This document shows positions 46,699 through 55,870 of a stretch of 64,000 bases of DNA, piece by piece. Under the pieces are notes generated by a model, which saw nothing but the letters and a program-made list of their open reading frames with translations, searched no databases and was not told the origin of the DNA. The position numbers and the translations under genes were made by a program. This DNA comes from Bacilli bacterium (GTDB taxonomy: Bacteria; Bacillota_I; Bacilli_A; RF39; UBA660): contig JAEDJT010000001.1 in NCBI GenBank assembly GCA_016296185.1, positions 40,660 to 104,659 on the forward strand, given 5' to 3'. Each line of letters begins with the position of its first letter. The stretch's first letter is position 1.

Positions 46699-48249
46699 AT
46701 GATAGTAAGTGAACAAATAGAACAAGCATTTTATAAAACATTTCACGAAAGACATCCAGAATGGGTAAAAAATATTAGTGGAATGATTCAAGACTTTATT
46801 AATAACAATATGGTATGCGATAAAATACCAGCAAGAAGATATTTTAGTTATGGTGAAGCAAGAGAAATAATAGCAAATTCAAATGTAACTGATTTATATG
46901 TATATTTAGCTGAATCAATGGTTAAATTAATGAACGCTATTAATAATTATATTTGGGACAACAGCCTTACTATAAGTTTAGATAGAAATGGAAGATTATT
47001 TTGTCCAGCTTTATCAAATAATTTCCCTTTCTATCAAGAAGTAGAATATATATGTAAAAAAATGATAGAAACACCAAATGTATCAGTATTATTCCAAACA
47101 AATCCAGATTTAGTAAAATTAGCAGCTGATATAATTCAACAAAATTATCAAATATCATTAATGCAAGATAAAAGAATTGAAAAAATAGTAGATGGTAGAT
47201 TCAAAGATTTAGATAACGTATACTATATGCAATCTATTGGAAGACAATCAACAAAATTACCATTTGGGTTTGAAAGAGTTGACCTATTTAAGAAGATTGA
47301 AAAAAATTATAATAAATTAAATGGCGTTACAAATATTCAAGTAAACTATGAAACAAGAAATAGATGTTTACAAGATATATTAAATGGATCACAATTAAAG
47401 AATAGTCACAATGAATATAAAGTTGGAGAATCATTATATGTATCACAAGATGTAGGTAAATCAAGAGACCAACAACAAGATGCTGCAATAGTTTTAGAAC
47501 ATCCACAAAATAAAGAATTTAAAATAGTAGCAGTAGCAGATGGTATGGGTGGTTCAGGAGATGGAGCATTATCTAGTGGAGAAATAACAAGAGAATTAGC
47601 TTTATGGTTTAGTACATTAGATCCATCTTTATCAAATGATTATTTAACAGTAGTAAATCTATTATCACAAAAGATACAAGAAATAAGTAAAAACATTTAT
47701 GAAAAATATAATAGAACAGCAAGTATCAATGGCCAACCAGCAACAGGTGCAACATTAACTGGTGCAATTGTATGTGATAACGAAACAGTAATATTACAAA
47801 TTGGTGATTCAAGAGCTTATACAATTAAGAATAACAAACTATCATTACAAACAATAGATGAATCAGCACCATGGTTGATGAACGGATATAAAAATGATGT
47901 ACCATCAGCAGAAATGGTTGATAGATTAAGATTTAAAAATAATAATAATCAAATATTAAGGTTTGTTGGAATGGATAGCGTAGGAGTACCACAAGCTCAT
48001 GTGATTCCAAATGCATGTTACGACAGATTAATCTTAATGTCTGATGGAGTATCAGATCTATTATCACAAGAAGATATAAGAGTAATATCAAGTATGAACA
48101 GAAAAGAATTAGTTACACAAGAATTAATAAATAAAGCATTAATGAGTAATGCAATTAATCCATATTATAATAATTCAATGGGTGATGAAAATTATATGAT
48201 CAATGCGGGAAAAGATAATGCAACAGCAGTTATGTTTTCAAGGAGGTAA
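46699..48249 (+). CDS. PP2C-family Ser/Thr phosphatase with a large N-terminal domain
   Basis: 516 aa from ATG 46699 (an upstream GTG at 46690 overlaps the SD). The C-terminal half is a PP2C catalytic domain: RDQQQDAA, Asp281 in VADGMGG, Asp370 in IGDSRAY, Asp449 in MSDGVSD and Asp506 in KDNATAVMF, so all metal ligands are in place. The first about 240 residues are a helical domain of unknown family with aromatic-rich segments. No membrane span. It could counter the divergent kinase at 32.2 kb, but nothing in the local context proves it. Cotranscribed with a DUF1292 protein 2 bases downstream. Confidence 0.88.
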   Translation: MIVSEQIEQAFYKTFHERHPEWVKNISGMIQDFINNNMVCDKIPARRYFSYGEAREIIANSNVTDLYVYLAESMVKLMNAINNYIWDNSLTISLDRNGRLFCPALSNNFPFYQEVEYICKKMIETPNVSVLFQTNPDLVKLAADIIQQNYQISLMQDKRIEKIVDGRFKDLDNVYYMQSIGRQSTKLPFGFERVDLFKKIEKNYNKLNGVTNIQVNYETRNRCLQDILNGSQLKNSHNEYKVGESLYVSQDVGKSRDQQQDAAIVLEHPQNKEFKIVAVADGMGGSGDGALSSGEITRELALWFSTLDPSLSNDYLTVVNLLSQKIQEISKNIYEKYNRTASINGQPATGATLTGAIVCDNETVILQIGDSRAYTIKNNKLSLQTIDESAPWLMNGYKNDVPSAEMVDRLRFKNNNNQILRFVGMDSVGVPQAHVIPNACYDRLILMSDGVSDLLSQEDIRVISSMNRKELVTQELINKALMSNAINPYYNNSMGDENYMINAGKDNATAVMFSRR

Positions 48250-48251
48250 CT

Positions 48252-48515
48252 ATGGAAAAAATAATATATAAAAATGAACAAGGCGAAGAAAAAGAATATG
48301 ATATATTAGTATCATTTGAAAAAAATGATAAAAAATATGTTACTTATACTGCATATGAAAAAGATGAAAATGACAATATAAAATGCTATTCTTCAGTTAT
48401 GAATAATGATAAATTAGAACCAATTGAAGATGAATCTGTTTACGATAATATAGAAGAAATATTAAAAACAATAACAGAAGAAGCAATATCTAAGTATAAA
48501 ATCAACAAGGAATAG
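48252..48515 (+). CDS. DUF1292-family small acidic protein
   Basis: 87 aa, very acidic. The pattern EYDILVSFE-x-N-D-K-K-Y-V-x-Y-T then S-x-x-N/D-x-L-x-x-I-E-D-E matches DUF1292 (YrzB type), common in Firmicutes and without assigned function. SD AAGGAGG is embedded at the end of the PP2C gene, which ends 2 bases before this ATG, so the two are coupled. Confidence 0.85.
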   Translation: MEKIIYKNEQGEEKEYDILVSFEKNDKKYVTYTAYEKDENDNIKCYSSVMNNDKLEPIEDESVYDNIEEILKTITEEAISKYKINKE

Positions 48516-48532
48516 CAATATTCCTTGTTTTT
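48504..48532 (+). terminator. Intrinsic terminator after the DUF1292 gene
   Basis: AACAAGGAATA, loop GCAA, TATTCCTTGTT then T run; overlaps the stop codon. Confidence 0.85.
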
Positions 48533-48556
48533 ATAGTAGATTTTAGAATTTTGAGT

Positions 48557-48583
48557 TATAATATTTATGGGTCCGAAAAGGAC
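48557..48583 (+). promoter_or_regulatory. -10 box and 5' stem-loop of enolase
   Basis: TATAAT at 48557-48562. The expected start of the transcript is followed by GTCC-GAAAA-GGAC (48571-48583), a small stem-loop at the extreme 5' end. SD AAAGGAGAG comes after it. Confidence 0.55.
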
Positions 48584-48603
48584 AATCAAAGGAGAGTATT
48601 AAA

Positions 48604-49839
48604 ATGAAAATTAAAGACATTAAAGGTCGTGAAATAATCGATTCACGTGGAAACCCAACAGTTGAAGTAGATGTTATTCTTGAAAATGGAATAATGGGTA
48701 GAGCAGCTGTTCCATCTGGAGCATCTACAGGAGAAAGAGAAGCTCTAGAATTAAGAGATGGTGGAAGCCGTTTCATGGGTAAAGGTGTTTTAAAAGCAGT
48801 TGAAAACGTTAATGGACCATTAAGAGATTTAGTTATCGGAATGGATGCTGCTGATCAAAAAGCATTAGACTATGCAATGATAGAATTAGACGGAACACCA
48901 ACAAAATCAAAATTTGGTGCAAACGCTATATTAGGTATTTCTATGGCAGCATTAAAAGCAAGTGCTATTGAAGCTGGAAAACCATTATACAAATATGTAG
49001 CAGAAACATTCGGAAATGGTGAAATGTCAGAACCAAGACCAATGATGAATATCATTAATGGTGGAGCACATGCTGACAACAAATTAGATTTCCAAGAATA
49101 TATGATTATTCCAATGGCTGACACTATTAAAGATAGAGTTAGAATTGGTGCTGAAGTATTCCATAACTTAAAAAGTGTATTAAAATCAAAAGGATTAGTT
49201 ACTAGTGTTGGTGATGAAGGTGGTTTTGCTCCAGATTTAGAATCAAACAGTGAAGGATTCGAACTTATTATGGAAGCTATCAAAAAAGCTGGATATGAAC
49301 CTGGTAAAGACGTTTGTATGGCTATCGACGTAGCTGCTTCAGAATTCTATAAAGATGGAAAATATGAATTAGTTGGAGAAGGACGTTCATTAAATACAGA
49401 AGAATTAATTGAATACTATGAAGATTTAGTTTCTAAATATCCAATTATCTCAATTGAAGATGCAGTGGATGAAAATGACTGGGAAGGATTCAACCTTGTT
49501 ACTAAAAGAATTGGTGATAAAGTACAATTAGTAGGTGATGATTTATTCGTTACTAATAAAGCTTGCTTACAAATGGGAATTGATAAAGAAGCAGGAAATG
49601 CTATTCTATTAAAAGTTAACCAAATTGGTACAATTACTGAAACATTAGAAACAATTGAATTAGCAAGATCTCATAACTATGCTACAGTTATTTCTCATAG
49701 ATCAGGCGAAACTGAAGATACAACAATCGCTGATTTAGCTGTAGGATTAAATTTAGGACAAATTAAAACTGGTTCTATGTCAAGAACAGATAGAATTTGT
49801 AAATATAACCAATTAATTAGAATTGAAGAAGAACTATAA
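48604..49839 (+). CDS. eno: Enolase
   Basis: Glycolysis: 2-phosphoglycerate to phosphoenolpyruvate. Strong family match from the start ([20 protein letters not shown]) through [53 protein letters not shown] and [10 protein letters not shown]. 411 aa is about 20 residues shorter than usual, but all active-site motifs are intact. The strong SD AAAGGAGAG, the 5' stem-loop and more G/C-ending codons than its neighbours fit a highly expressed gene. Confidence 0.96.
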   Translation: MKIKDIKGREIIDSRGNPTVEVDVILENGIMGRAAVPSGASTGEREALELRDGGSRFMGKGVLKAVENVNGPLRDLVIGMDAADQKALDYAMIELDGTPTKSKFGANAILGISMAALKASAIEAGKPLYKYVAETFGNGEMSEPRPMMNIINGGAHADNKLDFQEYMIIPMADTIKDRVRIGAEVFHNLKSVLKSKGLVTSVGDEGGFAPDLESNSEGFELIMEAIKKAGYEPGKDVCMAIDVAASEFYKDGKYELVGEGRSLNTEELIEYYEDLVSKYPIISIEDAVDENDWEGFNLVTKRIGDKVQLVGDDLFVTNKACLQMGIDKEAGNAILLKVNQIGTITETLETIELARSHNYATVISHRSGETEDTTIADLAVGLNLGQIKTGSMSRTDRICKYNQLIRIEEEL

Positions 49840-49855
49840 TATAGTTCTTTTTTTA
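49828..49855 (+). terminator. Intrinsic terminator after eno
   Basis: AAGAACTAT, loop AAT, ATAGTTCTT and T run; overlaps the stop codon. Confidence 0.85.
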
Positions 49856-49859
49856 TAAT

Positions 49860-49909
49860 TTGCATTTTGTTGAAAAATATCTTATAATGTTTTGGGCTCA
49901 ACGGGGAGG
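49860..49909 (+). promoter_or_regulatory. Promoter and SD of the HD-GYP-like gene
   Basis: Weak -35 TTGCAT at 49860-49865, a 17-base spacer, and -10 TATAAT at 49883-49888. A relatively GC-rich leader ends in the strong SD GGGGAGGA, 4-5 bases before ATG 49914. Confidence 0.55.
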
Positions 49910-49913
49910 AAAC

Positions 49914-50558
49914 ATGACATCAAGATTTGAAACAGAAATTATAAGAAGATTAAAAGCAAAAGATAATATAACATATGAACATTCAAATAGAGTTGCTTAT
50001 TTAGCAGCTTTAATAGGTATAGAAATGAAATTACCAGCAACAGAAGTTCTTGAATTAAAAAGAGCGGGATTATTCCATGATGTTGGTAAAACAAATATAT
50101 CAAGTAAGATACTTACTAAAGAAGGAAGTCTTACTGATTTAGAATATAAAAAAATGAAAAATCATACAGTATTAGGTTATTGTATAATACCAAATGATGA
50201 AGAAGATAAAAGAATAAAAGAAGTCGCGCTATTACATCATGAAAGAATAGATGGTTCTGGTTATCCTTTTGGATTAACTAATATACCATTATTTGCAAGA
50301 ATAATAGCAGTTGCAGACACATTTGATGCAATGACAAATAAAAGACCTTATAACGATCCACAAGATGATCTAATAGCTTTAATGGAACTAAGAAAACAAT
50401 CACAAATACAAATAGATGAAAATGGAAAAAAACATCAAGAATTTGATCCAGAAATAGTAGAAGCATTTATAAAAGCTTATGTTAAAGAATTTATGATACA
50501 AGAAACAAATAATGTTCCTAAAAGATATAACACATTAAAAAAGGTTAGTAATCAATAA
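49914..50558 (+). CDS. HD-GYP-like phosphohydrolase
   Basis: 214 aa from ATG 49914, set by the GGGGAGGA SD; the frame is open upstream from a TTG, but that covers the promoter. The HD motif FHDVGKTNIS and the HD-GYP signature HHERIDGSGYPFGL are present, with the following ARIIAVADTFDAMTNKRPY segment. Such domains hydrolyse cyclic dinucleotides, but no receiver or sensor domain is attached. Residues 165-180 have a short insert. Own promoter and terminator. Confidence 0.85.
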   Translation: MTSRFETEIIRRLKAKDNITYEHSNRVAYLAALIGIEMKLPATEVLELKRAGLFHDVGKTNISSKILTKEGSLTDLEYKKMKNHTVLGYCIIPNDEEDKRIKEVALLHHERIDGSGYPFGLTNIPLFARIIAVADTFDAMTNKRPYNDPQDDLIALMELRKQSQIQIDENGKKHQEFDPEIVEAFIKAYVKEFMIQETNNVPKRYNTLKKVSNQ

Positions 50559-50580
50559 GTACCATTGGTACTTATTTTTT
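50554..50580 (+). terminator. Intrinsic terminator after HD-GYP-like gene
   Basis: AATAAGTACC, loop ATT, GGTACTTATT and T run; overlaps the stop codon. Confidence 0.85.
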
Positions 50581-50581
50581 A

Positions 50582-50602
50582 TGATATAATTCAAACAGGT
50601 GA
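50582..50602 (+). promoter_or_regulatory. Extended -10 promoter and SD of the GNAT gene
   Basis: TGA-TATAAT at 50582-50590 directly after the terminator; SD AGGTGAT follows, before ATG 50607. Confidence 0.6.
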
Positions 50603-50606
50603 TAAT

Positions 50607-51086
50607 ATGTTTACTAAAGCAACAATAAATGATTTAGAAGAAATATCAAATATAGAATCAATTTGTTTTCCAATAAAAGAAGCAGCAACAAAAAAACAAA
50701 TTGAAAATAGAATAAAAGCATATAGTGACTACTTTTATATATTAAAAGAAAATAATAAAATAATATCCTTTATTAATGGAATAATATCAAATGAAAAAGA
50801 TTTAACAGATAATATGTATGAAGATACTACAATTCATAATAAGAATGATAATTGGTATTTTATATTTGGTGTTGATACACATCCATCTTATCAACATAAA
50901 GGAAATGCTATAAAATTAATGAATTATGTTATTGAAGATATAAAAAGACAAAATAAATTAGGTATAGTATTAACATGTAAAAAAGAATTAATTACTTTTT
51001 ATGAACAATTCGGATATAAAAATGAAGGTATATCAAAATCTACACACGGAAATGAAATTTGGTATCAAATGCGTTTAACATTTTAA
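50607..51086 (+). CDS. GNAT-family N-acetyltransferase
   Basis: 159 aa from ATG 50607 (SD AGGTGAT; the open frame upstream from 50565 spans terminator and promoter). The motif A strand and acetyl-CoA loop are seen in 'FGVDTHPSYQHKGNAIKLM', with the later 'TCKKELITFYEQFGYKNEG' typical of GNAT folds. The acceptor amine is unknown. Confidence 0.82.
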   Translation: MFTKATINDLEEISNIESICFPIKEAATKKQIENRIKAYSDYFYILKENNKIISFINGIISNEKDLTDNMYEDTTIHNKNDNWYFIFGVDTHPSYQHKGNAIKLMNYVIEDIKRQNKLGIVLTCKKELITFYEQFGYKNEGISKSTHGNEIWYQMRLTF

Positions 51087-51097
51087 TGAATAAATCA

Positions 51098-51136
51098 TTA
51101 TTATTTTCATATTATTAACTAGAAAGGAAATAATAA
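51098..51136 (+). promoter_or_regulatory. Inverted repeat covering the SD of spoVS
   Basis: ATTATTATTTTC at about 51098-51109 can pair with GAAATAATAAT at 51126-51136, which includes the end of the SD AAAGGAA. Pairing would hide the ribosome binding site. No clear separate promoter precedes it. Confidence 0.35.
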
Positions 51137-51138
51137 TT

Positions 51139-51399
51139 ATGGAAATATTAAAAGTATCTAGTAAATCAAATTCTAGTAAAGTAGCTGGAGCTATTGCTAA
51201 TATCTTTAGAGAAAAAGGTTGTGTAGAAATCCAAACAATTGGAGCTGGTTCTCTAAATCAAGCAATTAAAGCAATATGTATTGCAAGAGGATTTGTAGCT
51301 CCTAGTGGTATTAATCTTGTATGTATTCCAGCGTTTACAGATATTGAAATTGATGGTTCAGAAAAAACAGCCATAAAACTTATAGTAGAAGCCAAATAG
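51139..51399 (+). CDS. spoVS: SpoVS-family protein
   Basis: 86 aa. The sequence is very close to the conserved family: EILKVSSKSNSSKVAGAIA near the start, then an IGAGSLNQAIKAICIARGF core and IPAFTDIEIDG. Alba-like fold; in Bacillus it affects sporulation and septation, but it is also conserved in non-spore-forming bacteria, so sporulation should not be assumed. More G/C-ending codons than neighbours, fitting good expression. Confidence 0.93.
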   Translation: MEILKVSSKSNSSKVAGAIANIFREKGCVEIQTIGAGSLNQAIKAICIARGFVAPSGINLVCIPAFTDIEIDGSEKTAIKLIVEAK

Positions 51400-51413
51400 C
51401 TTCTACTTTTTTT
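51384..51413 (+). terminator. Intrinsic terminator after spoVS
   Basis: AGTAGAAGC, loop CAAATA, GCTTCTACT and T run; overlaps the stop codon. Confidence 0.85.
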
Positions 51414-51422
51414 ACGTTACTA

Positions 51423-51431
51423 TGATATAAT
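51423..51431 (+). promoter_or_regulatory. Extended -10 promoter of the VWA gene
   Basis: TGA-TATAAT at 51423-51431, followed by SD AAAAGGAG. Confidence 0.6.
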
Positions 51432-51456
51432 AATTATAATAAAAAGGAGTATAGAT

Positions 51457-54075
51457 ATGGATAATGAAGTAAAAGTAGAAAATACTAAAAAAAGTAAAAA
51501 GATAATAATAATTCCAACAATTATATTATTAATTATTGTAGCTGCAATATCAGTATATTATAGTTTCTTTAATTATAGAATTGAATGGAAAGAAAAAGGA
51601 GACTATAAATTAAATTACATAAATGCAAGTAAAGTTAAACTAGCTGTTGATGCATCTGAAAAAGTTAATAAAAAATTTTTAAAAGTAAAAACAACATGTG
51701 GAACAGCAGAAAACCAAAAAGGTAAAATAACATGGGATTTAACAGAAGCAAAAGGTGAATGTGAAATAACAGTAAGTTATAAAATGAAAAAAATATCTAA
51801 AAAATATACTGTTATAGAATTTGATAACGAAAAAGAAGAATTAAATCTTGGAGAAGAAAAAATAGATTTAGATTCAGATGAAGATATTGATTATGATGGA
51901 TTAACTAATAAACAAGAAACTGAATTAGGAACTAATCCAAGAATAGCAGATACAGATATGGATGGATTAGAAGATGGAAAAGAAGTAAATGAAACAAAAA
52001 CTGATCCATTAAAAGCAGATACTGATGGAGATGGACTAAACGATTATGATGAAATAGAATTAGAATTAGATCCATTAAAAGCAGATTCAAAAGGTGATGG
52101 AAAAAAAGATGGTGAAAGAAAACTATCTTATACACAAAAGAATGATAATGTTACAGTAACAGTAAATGGAACAGGTAACATTGCATCAACATTAGCTAAA
52201 GTAACAAATAATACTAAAATAAGTTCACAAGACGGCATGATAGATAAATTATATACTTTCTATACAGATGGAAATTTAGAAAGTGCTACTGTAATAATTG
52301 AATATACAGATGAAGAACTTACTGCAAATGGTATCAACGAAGATAATCTAACTTTATATTATTACAATCCAGAAAAAAATAAATATGAAGCTGTAGATAC
52401 AAAAATAGATAAAGAAAACAATACAATAACAGCAACATTAAAACATTTTTCTAACTATGTTTTAGGTGATAAAGAAAAAGTAAAAGAAACAAAAGATGTA
52501 GAAGTATTATTAGTATTAGATAACTCTTGGAGTTTATATTCAAATGAACAATACGAAGAAATAACAGGTAGTGAAATCAATGAAGAACTAGATGCATACG
52601 ATAGTGAAGGTGTAAGATTTGAAGTATCTAAAAAACTTGTAAAAAGTTTAGAAGAAAAAAACTACAAAATAGGATTATCTGAATTCAGAAGAGATTATGA
52701 AAATGCATACAAGATTGGAAGTTCTTCAGAAGATATAACAAAAAAATTAGATGATATGACAGGTAAATTTATTACATCTACTGAAGGAACAAATATATCT
52801 AATGCATTAACTAACGGAATGAATGAATTCTCAAAAAATGCTGATGAAAAATACATTGTATTATTAACAGATGGATATGATGATGGATTAAAAAGTAGTA
52901 TTCAATCTATTGTAAAAACAGCTCTAAATAAAAACGTAAAAATATGTTCAGTAGGATTTGGTGGAAGTACATATAATGATTCATTATCATCAATATCTAA
53001 TCAAACCGGATGTAAATTATTTAGTTCAAATGATTCAAGTGGATTAAAAGAATTATTCAAAAATATTGATGTTGAATTAAATAATGATATTGTTGATATA
53101 GATGAAGATGGAGAAAATGATGGTTTATTACTTGCAGATAGCGGATTTATTGCAAGTAGAGATGGTTTCTCATTCGAAAATTATGGATCAACAACATCAG
53201 AAGGTGGACATTGTTATGGTATGGCAACTTTTGCAAATTTATATTACACAAAAAATTTACCATTTAAAAACGATGATGTTACTGTAGATGAAGTTACTGC
53301 AAAAAGTTATGATCTAACTAAATCAAGTATTAACAATAATAAAACAAGTTTATATGACTATAAATTAAAATCAAATGCATTAAAATATGTATTTGGGTTT
53401 GATACATTTGATGAAGAAGAACCAACTGATTTATATACAGTTGATGATGATAATTTAGAATACTCAAAAACATATTTAGAAGAAATAAAGAAAGCTGATT
53501 ATCTTGAAACCAAAAAAGAAAAAACAGGATTAAGCTCAGAAGCTCAAATAGAAAAACATGGTGTAAATTATAAGACATATACAGATGTATATTTTGATGA
53601 CAAAACTAAGATGCAAACAAGTACAGAGATAGATAGCAACGATAAAGAATTATTCAACGCTATTCATCAATTATTTATAAAACAAAATAGAGATGAATAT
53701 ATTACATCTTCTTCTAACTTAACATTAAGATTAAGAAATCTATTTGGAACAGAAAGTACACTAGAAGTTGGTAAAGATAACTTTATGAATGTTCTTGAAC
53801 AAAGAATAAAAAATGGTGAAGCACCAGTTATTTCAAGTTCATTCTCAGGAGGTTTACATGCAATAAATGCTATAAGTTTAGTACAAGATATTGATAATCC
53901 TAATATCTATTATATAGGTGTATACGACAACAACTATGTTGGTGAAAAAAGATATGTAACAATGGAATGTAAAAAAGACATTTGTTACACAAAAGCAAAT
54001 GAATATTATACAAGTAGTAAAGAACCAGTTAGAATGACTCCTTCATTAGAATATGAATTAAAATATTTTGAATAG
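51457..54075 (+). CDS. Membrane-anchored VWA protein with Ca-binding repeats and a cysteine-protease-like C-terminal domain
   Basis: 872 aa. A membrane anchor (about 15-37) places the rest outside. An Ig-like region follows, then thrombospondin type 3-like Ca-binding repeats (about 139-210, with DTDMDGLEDG and DTDGDGLNDYDE). The VWA domain has a complete MIDAS: Asp355-x-Ser357-x-Ser359 (DNSWS), Thr445 and Asp472 (LLTDGYDDG). The C-terminal about 300 residues contain GGHCYGMATFANL (Cys586), GGLHAINA (His801) and GVYDNNY (Asp824): the order Cys, His, Asp/Asn fits a papain- or C39-like fold (inference, not proved). Cotranscribed with the gene 8 bases downstream. Confidence 0.82.
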   Translation: MDNEVKVENTKKSKKIIIIPTIILLIIVAAISVYYSFFNYRIEWKEKGDYKLNYINASKVKLAVDASEKVNKKFLKVKTTCGTAENQKGKITWDLTEAKGECEITVSYKMKKISKKYTVIEFDNEKEELNLGEEKIDLDSDEDIDYDGLTNKQETELGTNPRIADTDMDGLEDGKEVNETKTDPLKADTDGDGLNDYDEIELELDPLKADSKGDGKKDGERKLSYTQKNDNVTVTVNGTGNIASTLAKVTNNTKISSQDGMIDKLYTFYTDGNLESATVIIEYTDEELTANGINEDNLTLYYYNPEKNKYEAVDTKIDKENNTITATLKHFSNYVLGDKEKVKETKDVEVLLVLDNSWSLYSNEQYEEITGSEINEELDAYDSEGVRFEVSKKLVKSLEEKNYKIGLSEFRRDYENAYKIGSSSEDITKKLDDMTGKFITSTEGTNISNALTNGMNEFSKNADEKYIVLLTDGYDDGLKSSIQSIVKTALNKNVKICSVGFGGSTYNDSLSSISNQTGCKLFSSNDSSGLKELFKNIDVELNNDIVDIDEDGENDGLLLADSGFIASRDGFSFENYGSTTSEGGHCYGMATFANLYYTKNLPFKNDDVTVDEVTAKSYDLTKSSINNNKTSLYDYKLKSNALKYVFGFDTFDEEEPTDLYTVDDDNLEYSKTYLEEIKKADYLETKKEKTGLSSEAQIEKHGVNYKTYTDVYFDDKTKMQTSTEIDSNDKELFNAIHQLFIKQNRDEYITSSSNLTLRLRNLFGTESTLEVGKDNFMNVLEQRIKNGEAPVISSSFSGGLHAINAISLVQDIDNPNIYYIGVYDNNYVGEKRYVTMECKKDICYTKANEYYTSSKEPVRMTPSLEYELKYFE

Positions 54076-54083
54076 GTGATAAA

Positions 54084-54779
54084 ATGAACGAATTAAATAA
54101 TGCAATAAAAGAATTAGAAATGGCAATTAATAATAACAATTTATCTAACAGTACAATTATTCAAAAACCATTATATGAAGTATTAAAAAATTGCTTAAAA
54201 AATAAAAAATATGAAGTTCATGTAGGTAATTATACAATTAATGTTAATCCAAAAGAATTATTAGTTTCATATGAAGATGAATCTATTCATTTAGAAGTAT
54301 CAAACGAAGCTAATTACGAAGAAAAATTTATAATGAATCCAATTGAATATTATGTAATAAATCCAAGCAGTAATAATGTTCCTGGAATAACACCATCATT
54401 AAGTATTATTAATGAAGTAATAGAATTAGATAAAGAATTATATCATAATTATGTAATAGAATTATTAAACTCAAATGATGACATAAATAACTATGTAAAA
54501 AATGTATCTAAAATTGAAAATAACTTAGCAATAATAAACAAAAAAGTAACTGTTGAAGATACAAGAATAAATGTTGAAGATTATTTACAAATGGATAAAG
54601 TTAAATATGCTGAATATAAAATGGAACAAGATATGTTTAATATTGTTGATAAAAAAGAAGACAATATTAATTATAGTAATATTATTCCAAATAATAATGA
54701 TAAAAAAGAAATAGCAACATTCTTATATAAGTATTTAATTAACTTCTATAAAGAATATTTACAAAAGAATGTAATATAA
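54084..54779 (+). CDS. Unknown cytoplasmic protein, partner of the VWA gene
   Basis: 231 aa, rich in Asn, Glu, Ile and Lys, with no signal peptide or membrane segment. A central 'YEVHVGNYTINVNPKELLVS' strand-rich part lies between helical ends. The SD TAGGTGAT overlaps the VWA stop codon region, so it is translated from the same message. Family not recognised. The context suggests a helper or regulator of the VWA protein (inference). Confidence 0.72.
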   Translation: MNELNNAIKELEMAINNNNLSNSTIIQKPLYEVLKNCLKNKKYEVHVGNYTINVNPKELLVSYEDESIHLEVSNEANYEEKFIMNPIEYYVINPSSNNVPGITPSLSIINEVIELDKELYHNYVIELLNSNDDINNYVKNVSKIENNLAIINKKVTVEDTRINVEDYLQMDKVKYAEYKMEQDMFNIVDKKEDNINYSNIIPNNNDKKEIATFLYKYLINFYKEYLQKNVI

Positions 54780-54780
54780 A

Positions 54781-54804
54781 AAAAGTGTAAAAACACTTTT
54801 TTTA
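54781..54804 (+). terminator. Intrinsic terminator of the VWA operon
   Basis: AAAAGTGT, loop AAAA, ACACTTTT with T run, directly after the stop codon. Confidence 0.8.
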
Positions 54805-54819
54805 ATTTTAATAAAATAT

Positions 54820-54840
54820 TATAATTATATAGAAAGAGGG
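54820..54840 (+). promoter_or_regulatory. -10 box and SD of pta
   Basis: TATAAT at 54820-54825; SD AAAGAGGG around 54833-54840. Confidence 0.5.
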
Positions 54841-54847
54841 TAATAAA

Positions 54848-55843
54848 ATGAGTTTTATAGATACAATAAAAGAAAAAGCAAAAAAGAATATAAAAAGAAT
54901 AATCTTACCAGAAACAATGGATATAAGAGTATTAGAAGCTGCTGAAAAATGTGTTAACGAAAAAATAGCAGATATAATATTAATAGGAAAAGAAGATGAA
55001 ATAAATGAATTAGCTGCTACTAAAAATATTAATCTAGAAGGTTGTACAATAATTAATCCATTTAATAATGAAATATCTGAAAAAATATTTAATGACTTAT
55101 ATGAATTAAGAAAAGAAAAAGGAATGACTTTAGAACAAGCTAAAGAAGCTTGTCTAACTGATTATATGTATTATGCATGTATGTTAGTAAAAGAAGAAAA
55201 AGCTGATGGTGTTGTATCAGGAGCTTGTCATTCAACAGCAAATACATTAAGACCAGCATTACAAATTATTAAAACGAAACCAAATTGTGAATTAGTTTCA
55301 GCATTCTTCCTTATGGTAGTTCCTAACTGCGAATATGGTGCAAATGGAACATTTATATTTGCAGATTCAGGTTTAAATCAAAATCCTACATCAGAAGAAT
55401 TAGCAAGTATTGCTGCATCTTCTGCAGAAAGCTTTAATCTATTAGTAGAAGAAGAACCAATAGTTGCATTCTTATCACATTCAACAATGGGATCAGCTAA
55501 ACATGCAGATGTTGATAAAGTAGTAAACGCTGTAAATATAGCAAAAGAAAAATATCCTAATATAAAATTAGATGGAGAACTACAAGCAGATGCTGCATTA
55601 GTTCCAAGTGTAGGTGAATCAAAAGCACCAGGAAGTGAAGTAGCAGGACACGCTAATGTATTATTATTCCCAGACTTAGATGCTGGTAATATTGGTTATA
55701 AATTAGTTCAAAGATTAGCAAAAGCTGAAGCATACGGACCAATTACTCAAGGTATTAATAAACCAGTTAATGATTTATCTAGAGGATGTTCAGCAGATGA
55801 TATCGTTGGAGTTGTAGCAATAACTTCTGTTCAAGCAAAATAA
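54848..55843 (+). CDS. pta: Phosphate acetyltransferase
   Basis: 331 aa, full single-domain length. Interconverts acetyl-CoA and acetyl phosphate in acetate/ATP metabolism. Matches the PTA family throughout: IILPETMDIRVLEAA, DGVVSGACHSTANTLRPALQI, the conserved SESFNLL and FLSHSTMGSAKH segments, LDGELQADAA, VAGHANVLLFPDLDAGNIGYKLVQRL and the LSRGCSADDIVG end. An acetate kinase is not in the window. Monocistronic, with a palindromic terminator shared with the opposing gene. Confidence 0.95.
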   Translation: MSFIDTIKEKAKKNIKRIILPETMDIRVLEAAEKCVNEKIADIILIGKEDEINELAATKNINLEGCTIINPFNNEISEKIFNDLYELRKEKGMTLEQAKEACLTDYMYYACMLVKEEKADGVVSGACHSTANTLRPALQIIKTKPNCELVSAFFLMVVPNCEYGANGTFIFADSGLNQNPTSEELASIAASSAESFNLLVEEEPIVAFLSHSTMGSAKHADVDKVVNAVNIAKEKYPNIKLDGELQADAALVPSVGESKAPGSEVAGHANVLLFPDLDAGNIGYKLVQRLAKAEAYGPITQGINKPVNDLSRGCSADDIVGVVAITSVQAK

Positions 55844-55870
55844 AAATTGAGATTAATCTCAATTTTTTTT
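55842..55870. terminator. Bidirectional terminator between pta and the opposing gene
   Basis: Perfect palindrome: AAAAATTGAGATT (55842-55854) and AATCTCAATTTTT (55855-55867), with T run; both stop codons lie within or beside it. Confidence 0.85.

Noticed and set aside
32239..54075. TerY-P like triad (VWA + PP2C + kinase)
   Set aside because: All three protein types occur, but they are 14-19 kb apart in separate units, and the VWA protein is membrane anchored and much larger.
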